This document shows, in pieces, positions 49,547 through 61,399 of a DNA stretch of 64,000 nt. The notes under the pieces were generated by a model, which had not been told where the DNA came from, made no database searches, and saw only the letters and a program-made list of their open reading frames with translations. Position numbers and translations under genes: made by a program. This DNA comes from Puffinus mauretanicus (lineage: Eukaryota > Chordata > Aves > Procellariiformes > Procellariidae): contig JAJKFH010000052.1 in assembly GCA_023333565.1 (NCBI GenBank), forward strand, positions 1,798,001 through 1,862,000. Reading direction: 5' to 3'. Within the stretch, counting starts at the first letter, position 1. Every line of letters begins with the position of its first letter.

Positions 49547-50435
49547 TTCCTGGCACCCAGCTACCTCCAAGCCGCCTGTTAAAAATGAACTGGGAGCGTG
49601 CAAAGCAGCTGGTTACAGGGTGCAAAGAGCCTGCTGATACCCCACAGCCCTCTGTGGCCCCTGGGGTCCCCCCACGCCCAGCAGTCCTGCATCCCCAAAG
49701 CCACTGCTCTGACTCCCGGAGAAGCCTGCACTTCCCAGGCATTGCTAAGGGAAAACAGGGGTGCTGGCACGTCACACGCTGGGCTCTGCCGGCTAACGCT
49801 TCTCCTTGCCCCCTGCTCCGGCCCTCGGAGGTGTCCCCGGTGCCCCGTGCCAGGGTCCCTGTCAGGCAGAGCAGGATGGATCGCATCCACCTCTGCCGCT
49901 GCCTGGGGAACAGCACCCGGGAAGGTGCCGCTGGGACTCGGCGGCTGCATTTCGTCCTGTTTTAAATGCTGATGCCAGGGGAGGGGAATGTGTGCAGGCA
50001 CGCAGCCTCGCCAAAGCGTCAGTGTGGTCTGGGGGACGAGCAAGAGGCTCCATGGACAAGCAGGTTCCTTCTGGGGGCCTGGAAGCCAGCAAAAGTGCCT
50101 GCTAGTGCTTTCCTCTTTGCTAAAGAGCTGCAGATACCTCAGCTCTCAAATTTTAGTAAAATGGTGTGACAACACAGGCAGAAGGGTGATAGATGCAGAA
50201 GTTTCTTGCAGTACACAGAGTGGGTTCGGTGTTAATTGCACTGTCACTGTAATCCTACTCTTTGAAGTCTTCACTGGTGTAGAAGTTTATAAACAATGGG
50301 AGGTGATAATACAGTGTGACCAAAGTGCTTAAATAATGCTATAGGGATGGTGCAAGGGGAATTACAGAGATTAGTGGTGGAGCTTGAGACCAAAACCTGC
50401 GAGAGCCCAGCTGCACCCTTGGCTGTCTGCAAATG

Positions 50436-50567
50436 TCTTTCTCAAGTCATTTTGCTGCTTTGTGCCTCGTTTTATCCCATCTGTGACACTGGGACAGCAT
50501 CAGCTGCCGATCACTGCTGAGAGGTTCGGGAGCAAAAAACCACATAAGTACAAAAGTAAGTTAGCAC
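50436..50567 (-). repeat. Decayed ancient interspersed repeat (MIR/L2-like)
   Basis: ctcaagtcattttgctgc, ttgtgcctcgttttatccca, tctgtgacactgggacagca and gtaagttagcac follow, in order, the old amniote consensus for the reverse orientation: caagtcacttaacctc, tgtgcctcagtttcccca, tctgtaaaatggggata, then ...agc.c..agcac. It is heavily diverged. Family call from memory. Confidence 0.55.
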
Positions 50568-52545
50568 AGTTGTGAGATGCCGCACAGCATTAACGTGCTC
50601 AGTAGTGTGATGATGGGGAAATTTGTTTTCAGCTGAACGAGCTGATTAATGCAGTGCCTGGCAAATGTCATTTCAGTGTGGGGGATTGATTACTTTCAGT
50701 ACTTTGGATTGATTTAGGGATCCTCCAGTGATGGAGCCAGCCTGTGAGTCTGTATCGGTAAGCAGGTTTTTGCTAATCTTGATAATCGATCCCTGATTCC
50801 GTCTCCCACTTCTGCAGCCGTAAGGGCTGTGCAGCCGTGCCGCTGCCGCTCCGCCTCCGCCCGCCCAGCCGGCCGCAGCGTTCCCGGGCAGAGCACGAGC
50901 AGCCGATCACACTTGAGTTGTTTGGAGTGCCATGTCGCGCAGATGCTTTTATCTCAGAATTGGGATAATAGCTTTCTTTGGGGGTGGAGGGATTAATTTT
51001 TCACACATCTGTCCATTGGAATGCAATAACAGATGCTTTGTTCGGGCTCTTTCTGTGGAGTGCCTTCTCCACCCTTGTTATTTCATTCTTCTTTTGCATG
51101 GCAAAACTTTTTGTCCTGCATTTCAAATAGATACTGAGCGTCCCTGGCAGTTGAACAAGAGAAACAAACTTTCCAGCCCTGTTTTTTATGCTGTTTTCAG
51201 GGGGTGCTTGGTGATTTGAAGGGTATTTGATTGGTTTTGGCAGAGGCATTTTATTCCGTGGAAAATCCACAGCTCCTCTGATCCCTTACGGATGGTTTAG
51301 GGAGCCGCTGGAGCCTCCAAATGGGAGATTTGCTGGTGGCCAGCTGGTCCTGGACATGCCATGGGAACGCTGAGGACGCTGCTCTTGGGATGTGCGCCAT
51401 GGTGGGCAGGGAGCGGAGGAGGAGAGGCTGTAGGGACAGCGCCAGCTCTGCTCCTGCCTAACCCACAGCGGGAGGGCTGGGGGCTTGGCCTAGGCATGGC
51501 TCTGCATGAAAACGAAGCCCCAGAGCCTCAGCCCTTGTCCTGCAGATGCTTTCCCGGCTGTTTGGAGGTTGGTTTGACTCTTAACACAGAGGTCTTCTCA
51601 CTCCAGCATATCACAACTCCAGCCCTAAACGTGTGTCGGGGGACCCAACCAGGGTCGATGGCTCCATCACCAGCAAGAGGGAATTAGCGCTTGGGTATTT
51701 GGTTATAATATCCCCCAGTCGGGATCTGCTTCCTCCTGCATCCCACTCCACAGGGATTGTAGCAGTTCGTCAACATCATAAAAACGAACAGATACACATG
51801 GGCATTAAGGAACAGCATTTGCTGTGGGATGCGTGGGCTCTGCGCACGGGGAGCAGCAGCAGACAGCAGCCTGGGGTGGCTGTGCATACATTTACCTATA
51901 CTATTTTTTTTCCCCCAACAGCCCTATTACCATATTTAAATGCAAGTATGTCTTTTTTTAATTGATGTTTTAAGTAGCTTCAAGTCACTCTAGCCTAGTT
52001 GTTCTCTGCTCCTTTCCCCCTGGTAGATCACCTGTAGCTGAGACGATAGTGCTAGAGGTAGCGGGCTTGTAGTCTGCTGATTTCTCTGGGTCTCGCTCTC
52101 TCCGTTCCTCTAGCTCGCTGTTCTCTTTTTCTGTTGCCTCAGTTGTTTTTCTGTGGTTCTTCAGCATTGCAAAGCAGCTGTGATCAAAGTCCCGGAGCCC
52201 GCTCAAGGGCAGGTCCCGTGGTGGTGACTACCCCTGGGGTGGTCCTGTCGGGCGCCAGGAGCGGTCGGAGCTCCCCAGAGACCAGGAACCGCCGAGGGTT
52301 TTGTTGACTTTGCAGCAAGGGGGCTTGGGGTTCTTGCTGATCACCTGGACCTTGCCATTGCCCTCTTAAAATACATATATTTAAAGTCAGAGCCTCTGGC
52401 AGATCTTTTGAATATTAATTAAGTAAAGAAACTAAATCTGCAGTCTTGCTCGCAGCATTTCATTCGTCTGTGAGAGCTCGGTCCCCCTGTAGCAGGGTGT
52501 ATGTCTTAGAGCTCCTTGATCTGCGGCTGTTTTGCTTTCAAGAGC

Positions 52546-52571
52546 TTTTTTTCTTTCTTTCTTTCTTTTTT
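52546..52571. repeat. (TTTC)n microsatellite
   Basis: About four ttct/tttc units, followed by a T run. Confidence 0.85.
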
Positions 52572-53099
52572 AAATTACATTCCAGTGAATTTTTTCTGCT
52601 TGATCCCAGCAAATCTGTGATCTTGACATGAGGACCTCCTCATATTTTCCATTACTGCTATGTCTGTAGAGCAGCACGTTATTATCACTTGCAAATAAGC
52701 AAAGAACAGAATTCCCTCGTTTTGTGAAGCGGTCTGACCCTAGCCGTTTGAGAGTACGGAGACATAAGCTGAGCGCTGCAGGCTCTGCCGCCAGTCCATC
52801 CGCCCCGGCACCGCGGCTTTCGCGGCATGCCGTGGCCAGGCGCGCCGTCAGCGGCACGCGCCGCCACGCTCCTCTTCTGCCAAGGGGATTTGGGCCACCT
52901 TTGTGCCGGCAGAGACCACGGGCAGTGGGCACCTGGCGAGGGCTCGGCTCTTTCTAAAAACGGTGCCTGTTGATGGCTCGGAGAGCCGGGACGGCGGCCT
53001 CTGGAAACGCCGTGCCCTCGGCGGCCGCCCTGCGCCCCGCAGAGACTCGCGGTACCCGCTGGCTTCTTTCTTTACCCTTCTCCTTTTCTCCACGGCCAG

Positions 53100-53162
53100 G
53101 TTTTCCGGCAGCGGCTTATGGACCAGTAGCAGCGGCAGCCGTGGCGGCAGCAAGAGGATCAG
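53100..53162 (+). CDS. MSI2: Musashi-2 exon: poly-alanine module
   Basis: The exon is 63 nt, from phase 1 to phase 1 (2 + 20 codons + 1). It encodes (G)FPAAAYGPVAAAA then VAAARGS. The Ala-rich stretch FPAAAYGPVAAAAVAAARGS is the known continuation of the long MSI2 isoform after SY.YQFP. The acceptor is strong (cttctccttttctccacggccag|gt). The canonical donor is gatcag|gtaggg. The open frame runs on past this donor to a second donor at 53208, listed next. The following long-isoform sequence (SNPARPGG...) was looked for downstream and not found, so it lies beyond the window. Confidence 0.96.
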
Positions 53163-53207
53163 GTAGGGGGGCCCGTGGAAGAGCAAACCCTCAGAGTGCA
53201 GGGTCAG
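53163..53207 (+). CDS. MSI2: Possible in-frame exon extension through a second donor (15 RG-rich residues)
   Basis: If the donor at 53208 (gggtcag|gtaaaag) is used instead of 53163, the poly-Ala exon grows by 45 nt with no stop and the same phase-1 end. The added residues are GRGARGRANPQSAGS, so ARGS becomes ARGSGRGARGR, an RG-type arginine motif. From memory, some non-mammalian Musashi-2 proteins carry GRGARGR directly after ARGS, followed by a longer insert containing a YPQSTGPG stretch. The PQSAGSG here may be its counterpart. Both donors fit consensus. Use of this one is not shown by genomic sequence alone. Confidence 0.45.
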
Positions 53208-53306
53208 GTAAAAGCTCTGTCGGTATTCTGTGTGGCTGCAGCTCTCCATCATTTCTCTGATTTTCCTCACACTTATCCTGGGGACCTGAAAACAAATGAT
53301 CAAATT

Positions 53307-53322
53307 AAAAAAAAAAAAAAAA
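53307..53322. repeat. Poly-A run (16)
   Basis: Sixteen consecutive A, followed by an A/C-rich stretch (aatcaatcccaaaccaaaccc). Confidence 0.9.
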
Positions 53323-54830
53323 TCAATCCCAAACCAAACCCAAACTACAAGCAGAGGCCACGGGGCCTGGAGCACCTTGCAGGAGATTGGCGTAAGAACT
53401 GCCAAAACCAGGGTAGATATTCTGATTTGTTTCTTCATTTATTCCTTTATTATGTTGGTTTCTTTGTTTCTTTGGTTTAAATTTGAGGGTTATAAAGGAC
53501 ATCCCAAAAAAATCAATTTGTGTTTTTGAAAAAAAGTTTTCGTTTCTCATGGAAAGCTGGCACTGGGGTGAGGCGGCGGCGGCGGCCCCGGGTGCTCCCG
53601 CCGTGCCCGGAGCCGCTCTCGCCTCCTCCGCCGCAGCCCGCTGTGAGGGGCGGCCATCGCGGGGCACCCCCGCGGCGAGGGGCCGCGGCCCCTTGGGGAC
53701 GGTGTCCTCTGCCTGCGCAGGGCGAACGCCGGCGCTCGCGCTGTCGGCACCGAAGCGCCGCTGGCAGTTCGCCGGCCCTGCCCGCTTCGCACCCCGGCCT
53801 GCTTTCATGAGGAACCTCAAAGCTTTTCTTCCTGTCCTTCTGAAAACTTTTATTTTTTTCCCCTTAAGGGAAATAAATAAATCGTTGCCAATTACCGTTA
53901 TTACCTTAGGCTTTAAATTTAGCTAAACACGAGAATTAGTGCTTTGCTCAGGTAATTAAGTGTTCAGTGCAGCCATCAGTGAGCTGTTGGCTCGGCAGCG
54001 CCCGCCGCCGCCTCGGCTCCCCGGCCTGCCCAAATCAAGCCGGGACGGAGCCGCTGCCGGCCCGGCGCCTCCTGCACGGCCCCCCGGCTGCCAGCCCCTC
54101 ACCGGGCCTGGCTCGCTGGCGTGCACGGCGGAGGCGCCGGAGCGGAGGACGCGGCGGTGGCAGTGGCTTTCCAGCTCACTCATGGCGCAGTCCTGAAGCG
54201 GGGGTTTCTCGGTGGCTTTTCTGGCAGTCCCGGTGGGTTACCCGGGCTCTTCCCGAAAAGACCCGACTAAACCGCTGCGTCGGGGTTACGAGGAGGGCGC
54301 AGGCCCAGGTGTGTCTCGAGTGCGAGCCTGATGCCATGGAGGCCAAAGAAAGACACCAGGAGAACTCCGTTCCATGCAAACTGGCACTGCTTGCAGGCTA
54401 CAAAGGATTATCTGTACCAGTTTCATCTTGTGGCATGTAGAGAGCGCCTAAGGGGTGACTTGCCAGACTGGTTGTGGGGATTCCCCATCTCCCGGCTTTT
54501 CCTACTGCCCCTTCGTGGAGGGGGAAAAACAAACCCAAAGAGAAAAAACCAAAACAAAAACAAAAAGAGAGATTGATTTTGCATATGATTTCAGGAAAAC
54601 AGACTTCATTGTTTCTGCCTCTTCCTCATGTTTTGCCCTTCAGGTTTTGTTTTACGTGCAAACAGACCTGGTGAGTTGCCCCTTAGCAAGGCACAGAGGG
54701 TTTGGCTGGATTAACGTTGCTTCCCTGATTATTACTATTTTTTTTAATCGGAGTGCTTTTGGTGCCCATTACAACTGAACTGAGCATTGATCAATTCTGT
54801 GCCTGAAAATCATTTGTCTTTAATTTGAGT

Positions 54831-54892
54831 GTTTTTTGGTTTTTCTTTTGTTGGGTTTTCTGTTTTGTTTTGTTTTTTCGTTTTTGTTTTTT
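54831..54892. repeat. T/G low-complexity tract
   Basis: Units of ttttg/tttttg with almost no A or C over about 60 nt. It is the complement of the A/C-rich tracts seen elsewhere in the window. Confidence 0.8.
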
Positions 54893-57421
54893 ATCTGAAC
54901 TTGCAATACGAAACTAAATCTAACCCTAAATTAACAACACCCTTTCTGGCAAGTTTAAAGAGCAGTATGGTGTTTGGAAATGTCTTTCAAGCCTCAAAAT
55001 TGCCTGCGTGCACAAAACTGGCAAAACCCCAAAACTGAATCAAAAGAGCCCCCCCTCCCCAGCCCCGAGATCTCAAGGAGGAAGACGGGTTTGTCACCGG
55101 CCCGGCCCGACGGCCGCTCACATTTGCAGCGAAACGTGCTCTGGGAGCAGTGGTGGTTTACGTAGAGTCATTTCCATCCAGACGGATTTCGGAAGGGACA
55201 TCCTGGGTTCGCCACTTCCATCCAGCAATGGTAGTGAATTGTATTCAGGAGCAGTAGAGTACGATCGATCTTGTGCTACAGTGTATGGGCCCGATTCATT
55301 ACAAGAAAAATGGTTGGGGTTTTTTTGTCTTCTTTTCCGTTGGGTTTTCCTTTTTCCTTTGCAAATTTGCACAGCCCTCTTTCACGTGTGCCTAATCCAA
55401 AAGCACAGAGCGCAGCACAGTTGGCCGTTACTGGCCCCTTTCTGCCAGTAAACAGAAAAGAGCTGGAAAATGCCCGGGCAGGCGCGTCCCACCACCCCTC
55501 CGCTCGCTGGGGAGTGCTTTGCCCAGGGGCTGCCCGAGACGTCCCCATCGCTGCTGCCCTTTCTGCAGCACTCCAGCCCCACCAGCTCACTCCAAATTGA
55601 CCTCCTCTGGTCTCCGGCCCCATCCTGCTGGCTCTTCCCCACCTTCCTGGCGTCACTGCCAGCGCGGTGGCTCTGCAGCACCGGAGCTCGGCCCTGGCGC
55701 CGGTGCCCGCCGGTGGGGCTGTGTGGAGAGCGTCCACCTCCAGACGTGCGTCTTGGTCTTCCAAGGAAGCTGCAGCCCTTTCTCTCCAACCCCCTGGGCT
55801 GCAGTGTGTGAGCACTGACCCCCTCGGTTTCTCCCCAGAGTGATGTTCCTCCTCTTAGGAAACCTGCACGTTTGCTTAACAGCGAAAGGAGCCCCCCCTG
55901 CACGGGGGCAGCACCCAGCCCCGGTTCTGCACTGCCTGGTCTTCCCTGCCCTCGCCTCTTCTTTTTCTGTTGCAGCATGTGAGGATGCTGTCACCAGTTT
56001 ACCTTGCTAGATAAACAAGTTCTTTGATCTGTCACAGCGGCTCTCTCCTACAACCAGCAGGAAGGGACATTTCCCCCTACTCGTGCTCAGTGCCACTCAT
56101 AAATTCACGTCTAGCTTAGCCGGTCACGTGCCGGCAGGGTGAACGCAGCGATGCTTCTCTTTATAAATCACGTGCCCAATCGACATCCCAGTGATGAGGC
56201 GATAGCTGAGGTCCCTCGAGCAGATGGGGGTTTGGCCACATCCGTTCACGCCGGGTGGGACTGTGCTGCCGAATCCCTCAGTGGGTTTTGACAACCTCAT
56301 CCATTCTTGTATTTTTTTTTAATGAATTGGGACCTGAGCCACGGAAAACGAGCAAACTTAAAAAGTCTGAATGCTGCAAACTCCTCCTAGACAACTTCAC
56401 TATCAATGTCACGTTTCTTTTGAATTCACCTGACATATTTTACGTGTAAAACATTTTTGTCGTGTAAATGCTTTTTTTAAAATACAATCATGGTGGGGGG
56501 GACATTTTTATCCTGCATTTGACATGGGAGGGATTCATTTGGCAGGAGAGCAAGACAAGGAAAATTTGGCAGGAGAGGGTTTTCGTTCCTTCCTCTTTGG
56601 TTCATTGACAAGTCTGAGATTTTTCCAGTTCCCAACCTGTTGCCACCAACCGTTCCTCCCTGAGGACTGGAGACAAAACCGATAAGGCCAGCCATAATCC
56701 AGCCCGCCCCCCGCTGCTGGGCACCAGGAGGAGCCGTGCGCGCCTGCCCCAGGCTCCCGTGGGCTGGCTTTGCCCGCCGAGACGGCCGGCGGACGCAGCG
56801 CGGTGGGACAGCGCGGTGCTGCGGCGCCAGGGGCTGCTCCCCCCCACCCCGACCCCTGGCACATCTGGATTTTGGGCGCCAGTCCTGGCTTGCCAGCGCT
56901 GCCTTTGAGCCCTGCGCCCTGACAACCCCTTACTGTACTTTATACTTGCCAGCTATAACAAATCTCGTAACGTGAGCTACTGACCTTGATGGTGAGTGTG
57001 AGCAGTTATGTTTTGTTGTTTTCTCTCTTGCTTGGTTGGGGCTGCTGTGAGAGAGGGTGTCTCTGAGGCATACTTTCCGGCCTCTCTTACACTCGGACGT
57101 GCACACCTCCTCTCAAACACTCTTCTGAGCGCTCTCAGCGGGAAGGTTTGTCCACACCTATTAATCCTCTCTCAGTGTCCAGCTTCTTGTTAGTAGCAGC
57201 TGGTTGCATGTTTTTTGCTTGTTCGGACGAAACGGTTCAAGAAACGACTCATATCAACTCTTGAGAAATGTCTCTATTTTTTTGTACACTTTCTTTCTTT
57301 TGATGTTTTTATTAATTTCCCTTACTTAAAAAACAAAACACCTGTCGTCCCGTAAAACATTTCACATCTCCCCTTGCCTGTTCTTAGAGTGTATGTATCT
57401 GTGGGACTGAACTAAATGCAT

Positions 57422-57470
57422 GCACTGTAGTAGTCGTACTGGTAGCAGTAGATGTAGTTGTAGAACATGC
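57422..57470 (+). promoter_or_regulatory. GTAG cluster (Musashi-type recognition motifs)
   Basis: Six GTAG tetramers at 57427, 57430, 57442, 57448, 57454 and 57460, within 37 nt on the sense strand. Most are spaced by multiples of 6 nt, so the tract is probably a degenerate (GTA/TAG)n trinucleotide repeat. GUAG is the core sequence bound by Musashi RRM1. In the pre-mRNA of MSI2 itself this could be a protein-binding site. That is inference. Confidence 0.4.
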
Positions 57471-58439
57471 ATTGTTGAGTTGATATTATAGGTATCATCA
57501 ACGTGAACTAGCGTGGCAGTTAAAAGCATAGCCTTGGTCTGATTGAAAGCGTAGGGCTATCAATACAGCAGAGAGCTGCTAACGGCTTGGATCCATAGTA
57601 CCGTATTTGTTAAATCCCATTATCTGAAAGCCCAAATTGAAGCCGGCTGTAGGCAACCTACACCCTCTGTACAAGAACCCGCACATGCTGTTATGTTGAT
57701 AGTAAATTTGCCATTTTTTTTTTTCAAATTAAACCCCCTAGGAATTAAAACGCTGACTATATTTTTGTTTTGTATTAAAAATAACTTAAGATATTTTTAA
57801 CATCATTTTACAATCATGGTTTCTTCATCAGCCTGTTACTCGTCCATATTAGCCCATAGAATCATTCGTTGGCAGTCGTAGACCAGATGTGCCAAATGCA
57901 AATCACTCCATTTGGGTATCTAAATAATACCGTGTGAAGCAGCTTCCCGCAGACTGTCCTGAGACACGAAGCAATTTTTTTTAGGTCATAAACCTTAAAT
58001 CTTGTTATGCAACAGAGACTCTGAGCTAGCGGTGGGTCGTACTCATTGCCATGTCACCCAGCTTAAGGGAACATGTTTAAATGAAGATTTAACATTTCAT
58101 AAATACCAGCATGAGGAGTTCGAGGCAAGTTCATCATCTTTGCCATTGAGCAGCAAGTGTCTTTGCTTTTTGTGCCCAGGTTTCTGTGCTAAACTTAAAA
58201 TTCTTTCACAGATGAAGCTGCAGTCAGGAAATTTAACAGATGGTAATTGAGATCCCGACTTAGGCTTTTGTTTATTTGTTTAGTTTGTTGCTTGTCAGAA
58301 AACATCCTGCTGGGAGTTGAAAAGATACTGTACGGCGTGGTCACACCTTCCCTCCTCCCCGCACCTCCCGGCCGTCCCCGCAAACCAGATGTGCTGAGCT
58401 GGAGCATCTTCCTGCTCCGCTGGGGATAGTCAAGGCAGT

Positions 58440-59200
58440 CTTCAGTGCATTTATTCCAGCAAGCGCTTTCAAAGGAAATAAAATATCCAGAATGGGCTTT
58501 CAAAATGTAATTAAGGATTTGTATCCGCTCCTTACCTCTAATAGAACATAAAGTAAATCAACCAAACAACCGCTTGGATGGGGCTGACGCAATGCAAGCC
58601 TGCGCAAGGCAATCTGAGCCACCCCTATTACTTTTCTTATTGCTACGGAGGAGCTGAAACACTTGTGCATCGAGGGGGAGAATAATTTCCCCCTTAGATC
58701 TCAATCTGCCAGGGAGACGAGGGGACCCACTGTTTAATGCGCCACGCGTATGATGAAGTGAGGAGTGTATCTAAAAGTCAGCAGAGCGACAAATTGCATG
58801 GGGTTTAGGAAGCCTTGTCTTACACTTAAAGAAGGTGCTCTAAAAATTTAATCTTGTCATTAGGCACCCATAGTGTTAGCAAATTGCGGCCATAAAAAGT
58901 GGGACAATGGTTGGTCGGTGTGTGTGGAGGGAGAGAAGCCGCCACCGGCTCACAGAAATGTCGTAAGGAGGAGCGTTTCAAAGATCCAGCGATGAACCAA
59001 TTTGGGATTTATAGGGCCCGTTGAGAGGACTCCCTTGTGGCACGGCAGCTCTGATGGAACTGCTCTCCCTCTTTTATTCTACTATATAAAAGTACATAAA
59101 GTTTAATCCGAGCTATGTAATCTCAAAAGCCAGAACCTAACAAGTGGACCACTTGGGAGCAGCAAGCAGGCTGAAATTTCTCACTCCGCTGGAACCGCCG
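58440..59200. other. AT-rich repeat-free block, candidate conserved non-coding region
   Basis: About 750 nt of complex, moderately AT-rich sequence without open frames or repeats, between GC-rich neighbours. Candidate only. Confidence 0.3.
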
Positions 59201-60359
59201 GTAATTATGTGACAGGCTGGCGGCTGATGCATCGGAAAATTAATGGCTGCATCAGATTTTATCTTTTGCTTATCTTCATAGCAGAGGCAGTCTGTGCTGG
59301 AGAGCATTGCAGGTGGCCCGGCAGGGAGGGTGAGGCGGAGGGACCCTGCACCGCGTGGGGCTTCGGCGAGGGGTGGACACAGAGACAAATGTCGCGTGTT
59401 AAACAGCAATAACAGCAGCCAGGCTCTGGGCGCAGCGCCTGCCTGAGCGGGGACGACGCCGTGCGCCTCTGGTTAGTGCAGCGCGGCTCTGGAGGGGGCC
59501 ACTCTGCGTTTCTGTGGGTGGTTTTGGCCTCGTTACTGGCAATATCCTCTTACCCTTTTATGAGCACTACAGTTGCTTTTCTGACTACTACCCCAAATTA
59601 AAAAAAAAATTATGAAAGGGGAGTAATTTCTGTTTCGGTTCAGAAGTGCTGTGCTGGTCCAGGGTGGGAATCACGCAGGTCCTTTCCAGAGCGCAGGCTA
59701 CACGCAAAAACGGTTTGTTTTATTTTACTGTAGGATGCCACTTTTTGATTTTTTTGATCCGCGAGGGACTGAGCTTCCTGCAGTGCTGAGTAGAAAATTC
59801 AGTAGATCTAAAACAATTTCGTGCTGTTGCTGTTAGGCCTTGACCACAGCAGTGGTCGTTTTACAGGGCTCCTGGCTGAAGTCTATTGTGGTTAAAATAC
59901 ATCAGCTTTAATCAATAATTTTGTAATAGAAAATCTTGTGCACTTGATAAATCATCTCCAGTGCAATTAGTGACCACCTCTGAAGTGCAGGCTTAAGTAC
60001 GGTTGAAGTTAATCTTTAATGAATTTAGCGGCTAACTTTTAATAGTCTTTTCAATCAGGAGAATTATTTTCAATGGGAAACCACTCCTTGGCAGAGCTCG
60101 TCCCAGCGTCCCGGCTGCCGCTCTTGACACACGGCAAGCGGTGGCGGCGCGGACGCTGCCGCTGCCTCGTGCCGTGGGCGGGCTGATTGCCCGCGCAGGG
60201 ACCGGCTCGCTGGTGCACAGGACCGCGCCACCCTCGCCGGGCAGCCGCGCTCCAGCCCCGCAAAGCCCTGCAAGAGCCCATTATCGGTTCGGTTTCCTTT
60301 CTCTCAGCGGAAGCGGAGGGACAGAGCTCTTGGCTGTTGTAATTAGACTTTGTTCCACG

Positions 60360-60880
60360 CAAGATGCAGACGAGTCATTGTAAAGTTTGAAATGGGGCCT
60401 TCAGCGTGAGCTCTCCGGCGCAATGAGATACTTGAGCACTGAGCACGTCTCATGCATTTTAATCACTAAACTGAGCTGAGGGGTAACTTGCCTGTCTGGC
60501 AGCAGTTGCAGGCTGTTACCCATTAGTGGAACAACTACTAAATGGGACACAGTGCACATTTTACTGACATACTATTGTGAGTATTTTCATGCTGATTCTC
60601 TCCCCAAATGCTTTAAAAGTAAATACATAATTACAGTTATTTTTTTTTCTCTCTCCTTTCTGAAATAGAAAGCTGAAAAAGAAGCAGTGGTGTTTTTCCT
60701 TGCAGCAGATGTTAGCATGCATCTGGCTCTGGATTAGCTTGAGGAGCGTGGTGGATTAGTAATTGCCAGAGAATGCAAAATTGGTCTGCAGGTATATAAA
60801 CTTGAGCTATTTAAAAATAATAAATTCACACAGCTGGGTCTTTTTAAGGGTATTTCCTGCTAGTTAAAGCAAGAGCCCAG
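60360..60880. other. AT-rich repeat-free block, candidate conserved non-coding region
   Basis: Complex AT-rich sequence bounded by GC-rich stretches on both sides. It has several ATTA/TAAT cores and no open frame of note. Candidate only. Confidence 0.3.
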
Positions 60881-61399
60881 AGCTTTGTGCCATGAGGACT
60901 CTCAGGTGTCTGTGCCCAAATCCTCCCCTGCCAAGGGCTGGGGTATTAGCTGCCGACAGCGGAGCTGGTGCCACCAGCTCTCCCCCAGACACCGCGTGGC
61001 GGGCAGCAGCTTCCCTCAGTGTTTCCTCATCGATCAGCTCAGGTTTTCCTTTGGGGGATGTTACTACTGGCCATGCCTGCCGTGCAGGAGCCCTCGCTCC
61101 GCCTTGCTCAGTCGTGGCCTGGGCGCCCGTCTGGCCGGGCGGGTCTGCTCACAGCGCCCGGCACCTCTCTGTGCAGGCGCCTGGTGCGGACCCTCCTGCA
61201 CAGAAAGCACCGGGCGTTGTGGGCTGGATGTCTCTTCTGTGACCTGGATAACCCCCAAGCTCCCGAGCATCCGTCCAGCCCGTGGGTGTCCATCAGCAAC
61301 GGGAAGGTGCCCTCGGGCAATGCCCTGCTGCTACGGCAGCTTAAAATATGCAGTGAAACAAAGACCCGTTTTTGTTTTCATTTTCCTCCTGTATTGTCT

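Larger units (their letters stand above)
41979..53099 (+). other. MSI2: Intron from the alternative 3' end to the poly-Ala exon
   Basis: 3' part of the 16,324-nt intron spliced out in the long isoform. It is mostly AT-rich from 42,900 to 48,200, with mixed and GC-rich sequence from 48,400 to 52,350. No additional exon on the + strand could be supported. It contains two hairpins, a tandem duplication, a decayed ancient repeat and a (TTTC)n tract (listed separately), and an exon-like minus-strand segment discussed under findings. The acceptor region is pyrimidine-rich (53064-53092). Confidence 0.85.
52780..54320. other. CpG-rich region around the poly-Ala exon
   Basis: CpG-dense patches at about 52780-53060, 53565-53810 and 53985-54310 bracket the 53100-53162 exon, which is itself GC-rich. 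53573-53587 is a (GCG)n-like run. Between them are AT-rich gaps (53270-53560, 53815-53980). It may be a set of intragenic CpG islands. No promoter motif or first exon was recognised. Confidence 0.45.

Noticed and set aside
57850..57880. catagaatcatt, reminiscent of the 3' end of CR1 elements
   Set aside because: The diagnostic neighbouring CR1 sequence (ggttggac...gatgatct...cttccaac) is absent.
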